A DNA stretch of 51,808 nt from JBAXQQ01 sp037131695. Lineage in GTDB: Bacteria > Armatimonadota > Hebobacteria > CAIYQO01. The stretch covers positions 1 to 51,808 of the forward strand of contig CAZWZF010000031.1 of assembly GCA_964638715.1 (NCBI GenBank), in the 5' to 3' direction. The notes beneath the pieces are model-generated. The model ran no database searches, was not told the DNA's origin, and saw only the letters and a list, made by a program, of their open reading frames with translations. Below, piece after piece: positions 8,787 to 17,270 of the stretch (within the stretch, counting starts at the first letter, position 1; each line of letters begins with the position of its first letter). The translations under genes were made by a program, and so were the position numbers.

Positions 8787-9857
8787 ATGGTAAATGCTTT
8801 CGACAATGAACTGAAACGAATTGCGGCGGCGGTGCGCGTGTTAATATTCGACCGCAAGCTGCAGCCGCAATTCTTGCCGGCAGAACTTCAACAGGCAGTA
8901 ATGGCATATCCCGGTGCCGGTGGCAAAGCAATGCGTCCCGCGCTGCTTACATGGGCATACCGGGCATTGGGCGGTGAATTAGAAGATGTAGCACTGCGCG
9001 CAGGCACCGCTGTTGAACTGTACCATACTTACACATTAATTCATGACGATGTAATAGATCGCGACCCGTTGCGCCGCGGCCAACCCAGCGTACACATGCT
9101 TATGAGCGGCGAGGGATGGAAGAAGTTTGGCCTGACCAGCGAAGCGGGACATTACGGACTAAGCATGGCAATTCTCGCTGGCGACGCGATGCACAGTTGG
9201 TCGATTTCATTGCTGACATCACTTGGTGCTATGGGTGCAGATTATGCGACAGTCAATGCACTTATCAGCAAATTAGAAGGCGATACCGGTCCGGCAATCG
9301 TTGAAGGCGAAGTACGAGATATTCAGTTGCCATATACCCAGGTAGCAAATGTGACTGATGAAGAAGTGCTGACAGTGATGCGGACTAAAACCGCGGCACT
9401 CTTCGCATATTGCGCCTGGGCAGGCGGCATGCTGGCGCGCAACACCTGCGATAATCATGTGCAGAATATTACCGATTACGCTGCTGAAGCCGGAATAGCT
9501 TTTCAATTACAAGACGATGTACTTGGCATAGTTGGCGACGAGAAAACTTTGGGAAAACCAATTGGCAGCGACCTGCGTGAAGGTAAACGAACCCTGATAA
9601 TAACCAAGGCCTGGTCGCGGGCAGATGAAAATGAAAGAACTATTATTTCTACTGCCTTGGGGAATCCGCGTGCCAATTCTGAGCAGATCGAATCAGCTAT
9701 TGAAGTGCTGGTAAGTACCGGCGCAGTTGATGAAGTGCGCGATATGGCTCAAAATTACTTGCAAAGCGCAATTTTGCATCTTAATAAAATCCCCGCCAAT
9801 CCCTGGCGCGAAATGATGAACGAATTAGCCGAACGAATGATTGCACGAAAGAAATAG
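8787..9857 (+). CDS. Trans-isoprenyl diphosphate synthase (GGPP/FPP-type polyprenyl synthetase)
   Basis: The 356-residue protein has the two aspartate-rich motifs of trans-prenyltransferases. The first is HDDVIDRD (D87, D88, D91), followed by the RRG pair. The second is LQDDVLGIVGD (D243, D244). The substrate loop GGKAMRP at the N terminus is also present. Such enzymes condense isopentenyl diphosphate with allylic diphosphates through Mg2+ bound at these aspartates; the product feeds quinones, undecaprenyl carriers or carotenoids. Chain length cannot be read with confidence: residues before the first motif (ELYHTYTLIHDD) include bulky aromatics, which tends towards shorter products. The gene abuts the lon stop codon with no gap. 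Confidence 0.93.
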   Translation: MVNAFDNELKRIAAAVRVLIFDRKLQPQFLPAELQQAVMAYPGAGGKAMRPALLTWAYRALGGELEDVALRAGTAVELYHTYTLIHDDVIDRDPLRRGQPSVHMLMSGEGWKKFGLTSEAGHYGLSMAILAGDAMHSWSISLLTSLGAMGADYATVNALISKLEGDTGPAIVEGEVRDIQLPYTQVANVTDEEVLTVMRTKTAALFAYCAWAGGMLARNTCDNHVQNITDYAAEAGIAFQLQDDVLGIVGDEKTLGKPIGSDLREGKRTLIITKAWSRADENERTIISTALGNPRANSEQIESAIEVLVSTGAVDEVRDMAQNYLQSAILHLNKIPANPWREMMNELAERMIARKK

Positions 9858-9919
9858 AGTATAGAACTTTCGGAATGCCGGCTGGAAACCAGCACTTAAT
9901 TCAAGATTAATATAGGCTC

Positions 9920-9983
9920 TTGCAAAACCCAATGTATTGCGAGCAGGATGCTCGGAATACCCTTGGTAACACAGGTTTTGCAA
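9920..9983. repeat. Dispersed palindromic repeat, copy 1 (TTGCAAAACC...GGTTTTGCAA)
   Basis: Perfect 10-base ends enclose CGAGCA-GGA-TGCTCG. A second copy lies at 41366-41426; the two share the ends plus CAATGTATT, CTCGGAATAC and CACAGGTTTTGC in the same order. It sits ~60 bases after the prenyl synthase stop. Confidence 0.75.
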
Positions 9984-10000
9984 TTGTCTCAATAATTGCA

Positions 10001-10034
10001 AAAATCCGGCAGTTGCTTTAACTGCCGGATTTTT
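10001..10034. terminator. Bidirectional rho-independent terminator
   Basis: AAAATCCGGCAGTT and AACTGCCGGATTTT form a 14-bp stem around a short loop with T runs on both strands. It lies between two convergent genes, 20 bases beyond the stop of the minus-strand FnIII gene and ~145 bases beyond the prenyl synthase. Confidence 0.85.
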
Positions 10035-10054
10035 ATTTTGCTATCTACCCGATA

Positions 10055-13000
10055 TTAGTTAGTCGTGGTAAATGTCCAGGTATTGGACCATGGCCCGGTA
10101 GAGGTTCCGCTCTTGGCACGTACTCTCCAGTAATACTTGGTATTAGGATTAATATTCAGCGTTACAGAGGTATCTGTCAGGTTTGAACTTGACTGCAGAT
10201 TCGCGGTGAATGTGCTGTTAGTTGCAACCTGCAGGTCATACCTTGGATTAGCTGTACCGATGTCTACGTTATTCCATGAGAACTGAACATCATTCTGCCC
10301 GTCCACATTTGTATCGTTATTCGATGGCGAGTTTAATGTCGGCGCGTCAATCGGACGCGAGGTGGTAAAGCTGCGCATTAATGACCATGGCGACCATGCG
10401 TTGCCGTCACCGGCGCGTACTCTCCAGTAATAACGGGTGCTGGCTACTAAATTATCAATATCCAATGTCGGGTCTGGAATATCATTTACATCAACGATTT
10501 TATTCGTAAATGCGGTATCTCTGGCTACTTGCACCTGGTATAGTGTTGCATTAGCAGAAGTCAGCCATTCCAATGTAAGTGCTACCGGCTGTCCGGTGGC
10601 GTTATTTGATGGTGATGTCAACAGCGGAGCTATATATTTTCTGGATGTCGTGAATGACTGCGCATCGGACCATGGCGACCATGTTGCTCCGTTGCCAGCC
10701 TGTACACGCCAGTAATAAGTAACAGCTTCTTGCAATGTAGTTGAATCATAAGAATTAGTAAACAAGTCCGCTGTCATATACGCATTCTGAGTAAATGTGT
10801 CATCCTGCGCTATCTGAATATGATAGACAGTTGCGTTAGGTACCGGATCCCATGTCATATTAACCGGCACCGGTACACTGGTAGAACCATTATCTGGTTT
10901 AGTCGGTTTTGGTTTGGCCAAGACCTGCGTAGTGGTAAACCTGAATGGTGTTGTCCATGCACCCCAATCCGTACCATTGCCGGAACGTACTCGCCAGTAA
11001 TAAAGCTGGTTAAATTTCAGCCCGTTAACAACTACTGATGTTGCATTTGTTGCTGCTGGTGTTTGTAAATCGTTTACGAAATTTACATCTGATGCTAATT
11101 GTATCTGGTAAGATGATGCATTTGGTGCTGATTTCCATGATAAAGTTACTGGAACACCTACACGGCTCGCATTGTCGGCAGGTGTATCTAAAATCGGTAC
11201 ACTGTAAACTATTTTAGCGGCAGTAACAAATGATCTTACATCAGACCACGGTCCCCAAAGTTGGCCATTACCTGCTCTTACCCGCCAGTTATATACAGTG
11301 CGTTCATTTAACCCGCTGATATCTGAACTTGGGGTAGTAAGGTTGGTTTTAGTCATTGCTAATTGCGAGAAATCAACATATTCTGAAATCTCGATGGTAT
11401 ACATTGATGCGTTTGCAACTCTTGTCCAGGTTGCCACAGATGCAGTCAATGATATGCCAGTAGCATTATTAGCTGGTGTTAATAATGACGGCACCGCAAA
11501 TGCGCTGGCAGTGGTGAATGATCGCACATCAGACCATGGACCCACCTTAACGCCCAAGTATGCGCGTACTCGCCAGTAATAGCGGGTATTTGTCGCCAGG
11601 TTGCTCATTTGGGTACTATCTTTGACTAAACCACTCTGTTCGTTAATTATCTTGGCGAAATCGTTGTCAATTGCAACCTGTACGGTGTAGTTAAGGTCAG
11701 CAGGCAGCAATGTCCATTTTAACGTGGTTGGCCGTCCCAGGTCTACCGCCGCATCAAGCGGCAATACTAATACAGGCTGTGTGCCAAACGGGTCGAGAGT
11801 GCGGAACGACTGCGGGGTTGAATATAGACCCCAGTATGTGCCGTTGCCGCCGCGGACACGCCAGTAATATGTAGTGTTAGGATCAAGCGCGGGAGTCGTT
11901 ACATTGCTGTCCGGTGTATCGGTTCGGAATATCGACTGCAGGAAGTCGGCAGATTTTGCAACTTCAATATGATATGCGGTTGCCGGCGGGGTGTCATCCC
12001 ACACCAGGGTAACCTTAGTGCTTAATCCGGTTGCTTTATCTGCTGGAGATCGCAATGCCGGTGCGCCATACGGGTTAAGGGTAACGAAATATGATACATC
12101 AGACCAATCTCCCCAGAAATACTGATTGCCACAGCGTACACGCCAGTAATATGTTACGCCGGTTCCTAAATTAGATATTTCGGTAACTGTCTTGGTAAGG
12201 TTCTTCTGGTCGACTAAAATGGTATTAAAATTAGAATACAGCGATACCTGCATCTCGTATAAACTGGCAGATGAGTTAGGATCCCATTCAAGTTGTACAG
12301 GCTGATCAACCGGAACATTGGTCAAGCCGTTGGTTGGTGCAATTGGCAGCGGTTTTTTAAACGGATCTGATGTGGAAAATGATACTGTATCAGACCATGG
12401 CCCTATACCGGCGTGGTTTTCGCCGCGAACCCGGCAATATACTTTAGATATAGGTTTTACTGGCAATGCCGGTGTCCAGGTTAAAGTTGTCACACCGCCT
12501 ATTGACTGTGCTACCTTCAAAAACTTGTCATCGTATGATAATTCGCAGGTATATGTAACCGCGTTAGGATCTAACGTCCAGGTAAAGACAGTATTTTTAG
12601 GGTCAGTGGCATCTTGCGGTGGTGTGACTACTACTTTTGATGGTGGCTTATTGCCAGGTGCTTCTGAAGTAGTGAAATAAGATGATTTTGACCAGTCGCC
12701 CCAACCGGATGGTTTCCCGGCGCGTACCCGCCACCAATAAATAGCATAGTATGCCAGCGGCTTGGTATAAGCATAACTTATAGTCGTTACATTATCGGTA
12801 TTAATTAATAAATCAGAAAATGACCCGTTGCGGGCAACTTGAATCTGGTATTTTGTAGCGCCTGTAACTGCTGTCCAATCAAAGTTAACCATAATTGCCA
12901 CATCGATGGATTTAGTTGGTGGATTATTCAATGTTGGAATTAATACGCCTACACTGAGTGCCGCGGTTGTGAAGGTGAAATATGACGACCATACTCCTAC

Positions 13001-13312
13001 CCCTCTGCTATTGGCTGCATTAACGCGCCAGTAATATCGTGTTGCCGGCATAAGTCCGGTTAGCTGCTTTGCTGTGCTGCTGACTTTCTCGTAGGTTTTA
13101 TACATTTGAGTAAAATCACTGGTTAAAGCTACCTGCACGTTATACCACGCAGCACCGTCAACACGGGTCCAACGGATTAAAGTTGCTCGCGGCAAGTCTT
13201 CGCTTTCATTAACTGGAAATGCTAAAACCGGCGGTGCAGGTGCGGCATAACTGCTGATGATACCACCAAAAACCACTAACATGATTAAGCATAATTTCAG
13301 GACTTTACTCAT
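10055..13312 (-). CDS. Secreted protein of 11 fibronectin type III-like repeats
   Basis: The N terminus (MSKVLKLCLIMLVVFGG...SYAAPAP) is a classic Sec signal peptide. The remaining ~1060 residues are about eleven repeats of ~95 residues. Each has the pattern P.N....V.L.W....A..Y.VQVA.D..F, then YYWRVRAGNG and GPWSD..SFTT, the WR and WS landmarks of the FnIII-like domain found in many bacterial surface proteins. There is no C-terminal anchor, sortase motif, dockerin or catalytic domain, so the protein is all-repeat and presumably released or loosely held at the surface. The best guess is binding of glycan or protein ligands, or a structural stalk; this is inference. The repeats differ at DNA level, so they are old. 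It is divergent from recO and ends at the bidirectional hairpin. Confidence 0.9.
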   Translation of the reverse strand: MSKVLKLCLIMLVVFGGIISSYAAPAPPVLAFPVNESEDLPRATLIRWTRVDGAAWYNVQVALTSDFTQMYKTYEKVSSTAKQLTGLMPATRYYWRVNAANSRGVGVWSSYFTFTTAALSVGVLIPTLNNPPTKSIDVAIMVNFDWTAVTGATKYQIQVARNGSFSDLLINTDNVTTISYAYTKPLAYYAIYWWRVRAGKPSGWGDWSKSSYFTTSEAPGNKPPSKVVVTPPQDATDPKNTVFTWTLDPNAVTYTCELSYDDKFLKVAQSIGGVTTLTWTPALPVKPISKVYCRVRGENHAGIGPWSDTVSFSTSDPFKKPLPIAPTNGLTNVPVDQPVQLEWDPNSSASLYEMQVSLYSNFNTILVDQKNLTKTVTEISNLGTGVTYYWRVRCGNQYFWGDWSDVSYFVTLNPYGAPALRSPADKATGLSTKVTLVWDDTPPATAYHIEVAKSADFLQSIFRTDTPDSNVTTPALDPNTTYYWRVRGGNGTYWGLYSTPQSFRTLDPFGTQPVLVLPLDAAVDLGRPTTLKWTLLPADLNYTVQVAIDNDFAKIINEQSGLVKDSTQMSNLATNTRYYWRVRAYLGVKVGPWSDVRSFTTASAFAVPSLLTPANNATGISLTASVATWTRVANASMYTIEISEYVDFSQLAMTKTNLTTPSSDISGLNERTVYNWRVRAGNGQLWGPWSDVRSFVTAAKIVYSVPILDTPADNASRVGVPVTLSWKSAPNASSYQIQLASDVNFVNDLQTPAATNATSVVVNGLKFNQLYYWRVRSGNGTDWGAWTTPFRFTTTQVLAKPKPTKPDNGSTSVPVPVNMTWDPVPNATVYHIQIAQDDTFTQNAYMTADLFTNSYDSTTLQEAVTYYWRVQAGNGATWSPWSDAQSFTTSRKYIAPLLTSPSNNATGQPVALTLEWLTSANATLYQVQVARDTAFTNKIVDVNDIPDPTLDIDNLVASTRYYWRVRAGDGNAWSPWSLMRSFTTSRPIDAPTLNSPSNNDTNVDGQNDVQFSWNNVDIGTANPRYDLQVATNSTFTANLQSSSNLTDTSVTLNINPNTKYYWRVRAKSGTSTGPWSNTWTFTTTN

Positions 13313-13419
13313 ATCTATAACCTTCTAAAGATGAAAATGGGACAATGCTAATTAATAATACTACATATCGGTGCATTTTGTCGCATTATATTCGACAAAT
13401 ATTTGGTAAAATTACATCA

Positions 13420-14211
13420 GTGAGCACAAATCGTGAATATAATGTGACTGCAATTATACTACGCAGCCGTGAATATGGCGAGGGGAACAGATTATTTTCT
13501 CTGTTAACGCGGGAATTCGGCAAGTTAGTCGTGGTGGCGCGCGGGGTGCAAAAACCTAAATCAAAACTCGGTCCACTGCTGCAAATGTTTGCACTGGTTG
13601 ATATCCGACTGGCAACCGGTAAAAGGTTTGACATCATTACTGGCGTCAGCATGCTTAACGCGCATTATGCCTTGCGGGGAGATATCACCGCTTTTGCTTA
13701 TGCCAGCTATTTTTCTGAACTTTTTGATGCATCTTTGGAAGAAAAACAGGAACATCTTGAACTTTTTGATTTAATGTATTATATTTTGGATAAACTAACA
13801 ACAGACAACATTAACCCGGAAATGCTGGCTCGTTTTGTCGAGTTAAAACTTTGTCATGAATTAGGATATGCGCCATGCCTTGATGTTTGTGTCCATTGCG
13901 GCACGCCAATTGCCCAATATGTTGACGGAAAAGCAGTATGGCCTGATTGGGTGGCTTTTTCCGGTGAAGAAGGCGGTACCATTTGCCCGGAATGTTCCGT
14001 GAATGAACCGTGGCTGAAACAGGTTCCGATAGGAGCATTGCAGATTGCGCATATACTTTACGAGTATGGTCCTGATGGCATGAAAGATAAAAAAATATCT
14101 AAAAGATTGCGCGAAGAACTTAACGCATTGACAAAAGATTATATTGAATTAAAATTAGAAGGCAAGATAAAAAGTGCTGATTTTCTGAAAATGATTTCAG
14201 AAGAGGAATAA
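13420..14211 (+). CDS. recO: DNA repair protein RecO
   Basis: The N-terminal OB-fold strand pattern YNVTAIILRSREYGEGNRLFSLLTREFGK (residues 7-35) and the following VVARGVQKPKSKLGP are RecO hallmarks. The C-terminal part carries a zinc site: CVHCG and CPEC. RecO works with RecR to load RecA on SSB-coated gaps. I place the start at GTG 13420 because homologues begin near here; an ATG at 13345 would add 25 unlikely residues, and a minus-strand TATAAT at 13385-13390 suggests the upstream stretch is promoter for the divergent FnIII gene. The 288-residue longer form is the alternative. It is followed after 6 bases by the VanW-family gene. Confidence 0.9.
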   Translation: MSTNREYNVTAIILRSREYGEGNRLFSLLTREFGKLVVVARGVQKPKSKLGPLLQMFALVDIRLATGKRFDIITGVSMLNAHYALRGDITAFAYASYFSELFDASLEEKQEHLELFDLMYYILDKLTTDNINPEMLARFVELKLCHELGYAPCLDVCVHCGTPIAQYVDGKAVWPDWVAFSGEEGGTICPECSVNEPWLKQVPIGALQIAHILYEYGPDGMKDKKISKRLREELNALTKDYIELKLEGKIKSADFLKMISEEE

Positions 14212-14217
14212 TAGCAG

Positions 14218-15681
14218 ATGGTGTGTCTAACGGGAAAGAAGATGAAATTTTATTCTGGAAAAGTTAATACGGTTGCGATAATCGTCATTTCGGTGATTAT
14301 GCTTTGTGTCGTCGGCGGTTCAATATTTGCGGCTTCCTCATTACCGGAAGAAGGACGAATCTTGAAAAACGTGATGATTGCCGGCGTCAGTGTAGGTGAA
14401 TTAACCCGCGAAGAAGCGAAAAACCTGCTGTTGGATAAATATAAAGCATTACTTGATAAAGATATTATCCTGAAAGTAAACGGGAAAGATTCAAAATATA
14501 AAATGTCGCAGATAGGGTTGAAAACTGACTTCAGCACCGCTGTGCAATCCGCGTTTGAAACCGGCAGAAAAGGCAGTTTTATGCAGAGAGTCACTGATTC
14601 AGTCTCGCTGCTTAATAATCCCCTGACGCTGCCAGCACCGTTAATCTACAGCCGAACCATGCTGGATAAAGAAATGCTGTTGTTGGAAGATAAATATGAC
14701 TTTCAGCCGGTTAACGCATCCGTTAAGTTTAATGCGGAAACAAAAAAAATGGATATCATTCCTGAAAAAAATGGCGGGAAATTAGACGCGAAAAAAGCCG
14801 CCGATCTGTTAGAAGAGCAGGTGATGAAACCAGTTCTGCAGGGAACTGAAGAGCTTCCGGCATCAATCGACCTGCCATTCGAACCAGTTGCCCCCAAGGT
14901 TGTCGGCGATATGCTGAAACCGGTTGATACCGTGCTGGGTGAATATACCACCGGTTTCGCCACCTCATCAAAAAACCGCTGCATAAATGTTGCCACCGGT
15001 TCCGCATCATTAAATGGATTGGTTGTCGCTCCCGGCGAAGTTGTATCGTTCAATAAAGTTGTCGGTCCGCGCACAGAAGAATTTGGATATAAAATAGCAC
15101 CGGTTATTATAAATGGCGAACTTAACCAGGGGCTGGGCGGCGGAATGTGCCAGGTATCAACCACCCTGTATAATGCCGTTCTGCTGGCAAACCTGGAAAT
15201 TGTCGACCGCACTCATCACTCGATACCCAGCCATTATGTACCGTTAGGGTTGGATGCCACCGTTGTTTATGGTGCAAAAGATTTCAAATTTAAAAATAAT
15301 ACTACCGACCCAATAGTGGTTCAAACCATTGTCGCAAATAGAAAAGTGACAATGAAAATATTGGGCAAAGGCCCGAAGCCAGTAGTAACCATTGAGCGCA
15401 CCGGAATAACCACCGGCAACTACAAAATACGCACCGAGAAAAACGCCGCATTAGCGCCAGGCACTAAGAAAATCCTTAAAAAAGGCTCTCCCGGCCGCGG
15501 CGTAACGATTTATCGCGTTGTCGGTACCGGCAAAGATGCGGTACGAGAACTCATCTCGGAAGATAAATATGTCGGTGAAACCAGGGTAATCCAGGTTGGG
15601 CCAGCAAAGGCTAAACCTGGCGACATCATTACCCCTGCGACACCGGTTGTTCCTGACGAACCGATGAATCCGGAGCTTTAA
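14218..15681 (+). CDS. VanW-family protein with N-terminal membrane anchor and YoaR-like domain
   Basis: The 487-residue protein has one N-terminal transmembrane/signal segment (residues ~17-40). It is followed by a PG_binding_4-like region (GVSVGELTREEAKNLL) and then the VanW domain (LGEYTTGFATSSKNR, GEVVSFNKVVGPRT, LGGGMCQVSTTLYNA, LVDRTHHSIPSHYVP-like). The last ~100 residues (TIERTGITTGNYKIR) look like a G5-type strand repeat. VanW proteins have no proven activity; the domain occurs in cell-envelope proteins and, in enterococci, in vancomycin-resistance clusters, but this does not imply resistance here. A second start at ATG 14242 (MKFYSGKV) is equally plausible. It is probably cotranscribed with recO and the following deacetylase. 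Confidence 0.88.
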   Translation: MVCLTGKKMKFYSGKVNTVAIIVISVIMLCVVGGSIFAASSLPEEGRILKNVMIAGVSVGELTREEAKNLLLDKYKALLDKDIILKVNGKDSKYKMSQIGLKTDFSTAVQSAFETGRKGSFMQRVTDSVSLLNNPLTLPAPLIYSRTMLDKEMLLLEDKYDFQPVNASVKFNAETKKMDIIPEKNGGKLDAKKAADLLEEQVMKPVLQGTEELPASIDLPFEPVAPKVVGDMLKPVDTVLGEYTTGFATSSKNRCINVATGSASLNGLVVAPGEVVSFNKVVGPRTEEFGYKIAPVIINGELNQGLGGGMCQVSTTLYNAVLLANLEIVDRTHHSIPSHYVPLGLDATVVYGAKDFKFKNNTTDPIVVQTIVANRKVTMKILGKGPKPVVTIERTGITTGNYKIRTEKNAALAPGTKKILKKGSPGRGVTIYRVVGTGKDAVRELISEDKYVGETRVIQVGPAKAKPGDIITPATPVVPDEPMNPEL

Positions 15682-16428
15682 ATGATTTATTGCCCAGTCG
15701 ATATATTGGCTATAGGCGCTCATCCTGATGATGTTGAACTTGGGTGCGGCGGCACACTGATTAAATCGCAGCGGCAAGGCAAAAAAATCGCCATTGTTGA
15801 CCTGACCCGCGGTGAAATGGCGTCCCGCGGGACAGCTGAAGACCGAGATTGCGAAGCCGCCGAAGCCGCTAAAATTATCGGCGTAGTTGACCGGCGCAAC
15901 CTGGACCTTGGCGACGGAACCCTGATGGACAGTCAGGAACTCCGCAACCTTATCGCGGCGGAGATTCGACGCTACCAGCCAAAAGTAATCATCGCTCCTG
16001 CCCCCGGCGATCGTCACCCCGACCATGACGCCGCCGGCAAAGCGGTACAGGCCGCGGCATTTTACGCCCGACTGAAAAACCGCGTGATATTGGACACTGC
16101 CACCGGTGAACCACTGAAGAGCTATTCCCCCGGTCTGGTGGTATCATTCTTGATGCACGAGGCAGAAAAGCCATCATTCATAGTAGACATAACCGACGAA
16201 TTCGAAGATAAAGTCCGCCTGGTGAGAGCCTACCAGTCGCAATTTTTCAACCCCATGCCCGACGACTACAAATTCGTCGGCACCCACGATTATCTCCACG
16301 CCATCACTGCCCGCGCCTCATTCTACGGCAGCCTCATTCAAAAAGGCTACGCCGAAGCCTTCCTCGTTCGCAGCCCGCTGAAAATAGATGATTTAACGAC
16401 ACTTGTGACGGGGAAAGCAGGGTTGTAG
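15682..16428 (+). CDS. PIG-L family N-acetylglucosaminyl deacetylase, BshB1-like
   Basis: The N terminus DILAIGAHPDDVELGCGG carries the zinc-binding AHPDD motif (H14, D16, D17), and the second site HPDH lies at 112-115 (DRHPDHDAA). DLTRGEMASRGT next to them is characteristic of the BshB1 branch that deacetylates GlcNAc-malate in bacillithiol synthesis. No bshA or bshC is seen in this window, so the substrate remains open: GlcNAc-malate or another GlcNAc conjugate. Length (248) is slightly above the usual ~235-240. The ATG directly follows the VanW stop codon, so translation is probably coupled. Confidence 0.88.
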   Translation: MIYCPVDILAIGAHPDDVELGCGGTLIKSQRQGKKIAIVDLTRGEMASRGTAEDRDCEAAEAAKIIGVVDRRNLDLGDGTLMDSQELRNLIAAEIRRYQPKVIIAPAPGDRHPDHDAAGKAVQAAAFYARLKNRVILDTATGEPLKSYSPGLVVSFLMHEAEKPSFIVDITDEFEDKVRLVRAYQSQFFNPMPDDYKFVGTHDYLHAITARASFYGSLIQKGYAEAFLVRSPLKIDDLTTLVTGKAGL

Positions 16429-16465
16429 AATTGACAATTGACGATGAACAATTGACAATTAGTGG

Positions 16466-16484
16466 CGTCACCGTCCCGGTGACG
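16466..16484. repeat. Small hairpin CGTCACCG-TCC-CGGTGACG
   Basis: A perfect 8-bp GC-rich stem with a 3-base loop lies ~40 bases after the deacetylase stop, preceded by a tandem of AATTGACAATTGAC and CAATTGACAATT. There is no T run, so it is more likely a REP-like unit or mRNA 3' end structure than a terminator. Confidence 0.55.
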
Positions 16485-16492
16485 TGTACTGC

Positions 16493-16551
16493 TGAAATTT
16501 ATCTCCGACTCTTCCTTTTTCCGAGCGGGACGCTCTTGCCACCTCTCGAAT
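16493..16551. repeat. 59-base dispersed repeat, copy 1 (CCGAGCGGGACGCTC core)
   Basis: TGAAATTTATCTCCG through ACCTCTCGAAT is repeated at 41278-41336 with the same length and only about four substitutions, and with an internal GAGCG-GGA-CGCTC hairpin. Both copies are intergenic and downstream of plus-strand genes. Confidence 0.8.
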
Positions 16552-16582
16552 GAAGAGAGAACATTGGAAGATTGAAGAGAGA

Positions 16583-16605
16583 AAAACAGGCGGGCCGCCT
16601 GTTTT
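16583..16605 (-). terminator. Rho-independent terminator for the GNAT gene
   Basis: AAAACAGGCGG and CCGCCTGTTTT form an inverted repeat that ends, on the minus strand, in TTTTTC. It lies 7 bases beyond the minus-strand stop codon at 16612. Confidence 0.7.
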
Positions 16606-16611
16606 ACGTGC

Positions 16612-17175
16612 TTACCAACCCGGTCCCATTAAATCTACAGTTTCATCATTCCAGGGGTGGCTTGCCGGGTATACCATGATATTTGGGTCCCACCAGGGGT
16701 TTGCTTCAGTAGCATCTGTATTCAATGAATTTATAAACTTATTGTTTACCTGTTTCGCGCCTAACTTTTCGTAAAAACCCGGCACCGATGTCTGGAACAG
16801 CGAGAGCGGGAATGTTCCGTCATCTACCCGACTAAACGCGGCGTTAATCAGCATTGCTCCCAGTCCAAACTTGCGGTATGACGGGATGACGCATACGCCG
16901 CAGATGGCGAGTATGGTTATTTTGCCATCAATAGTTTTAATCTCGCGTCCGTGGGCATTGGCGTGGGCAATTATCATGCCGTTATCATCGCGGATCAGGT
17001 AATGAATTGATGTCGGTTTCACATTACCGGCGCGAATCCCTTCATACATTTTCGCTGCCAGTTCCTGCGAAGTTTTGCCCGCTTGCGGCCAGATTGCATT
17101 CATCAAGTTCATTATCCCCAGGCAATCCAACTCACCCAGCTCTTCATCACGCACGGCATAAACAAGAAAGGTCAT
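16612..17175 (-). CDS. GNAT-family N-acetyltransferase
   Basis: The protein has 188 residues from the ATG at 17175, which has GGGGAG six bases upstream; nine further in-frame codons upstream are not needed. Motif A of the GNAT fold is clear: VCVIPSYRKFGLGAMLINAAF, with the R/Q-x-x-G-x-G acetyl-CoA pyrophosphate loop (RKFGLG). A later FYEKLGAK is the usual motif B turn. The acceptor substrate cannot be inferred. The ending is unusual, with an aromatic-rich stretch (NPWWDPNIMVYP, HPWND). It is a single-gene unit ended by a hairpin. Confidence 0.82.
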   Translation of the reverse strand: MTFLVYAVRDEELGELDCLGIMNLMNAIWPQAGKTSQELAAKMYEGIRAGNVKPTSIHYLIRDDNGMIIAHANAHGREIKTIDGKITILAICGVCVIPSYRKFGLGAMLINAAFSRVDDGTFPLSLFQTSVPGFYEKLGAKQVNNKFINSLNTDATEANPWWDPNIMVYPASHPWNDETVDLMGPGW

Positions 17176-17270
17176 AATATTCTCCCCGACAGAGTATAAC
17201 AATTCGGCGGGTTGGATTGCTATATGTTTCGGGATGACTTGGAGAAATAATTATATAAGAACTTACGAGT

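Noticed and set aside
13345..13419. N-terminal extension of RecO from ATG 13345
   Set aside because: The residues do not match RecO homologues, which start near the GTG at 13420, and a minus-strand TATAAT for the divergent gene lies inside.
14218..15681. Vancomycin resistance gene
   Set aside because: VanW-domain proteins are widespread envelope proteins; there is no vanHAX or vanRS set here.
15451..16026. 191-codon open frame on the minus strand
   Set aside because: Antisense across the VanW and deacetylase genes; both plus-strand genes have full family motifs.
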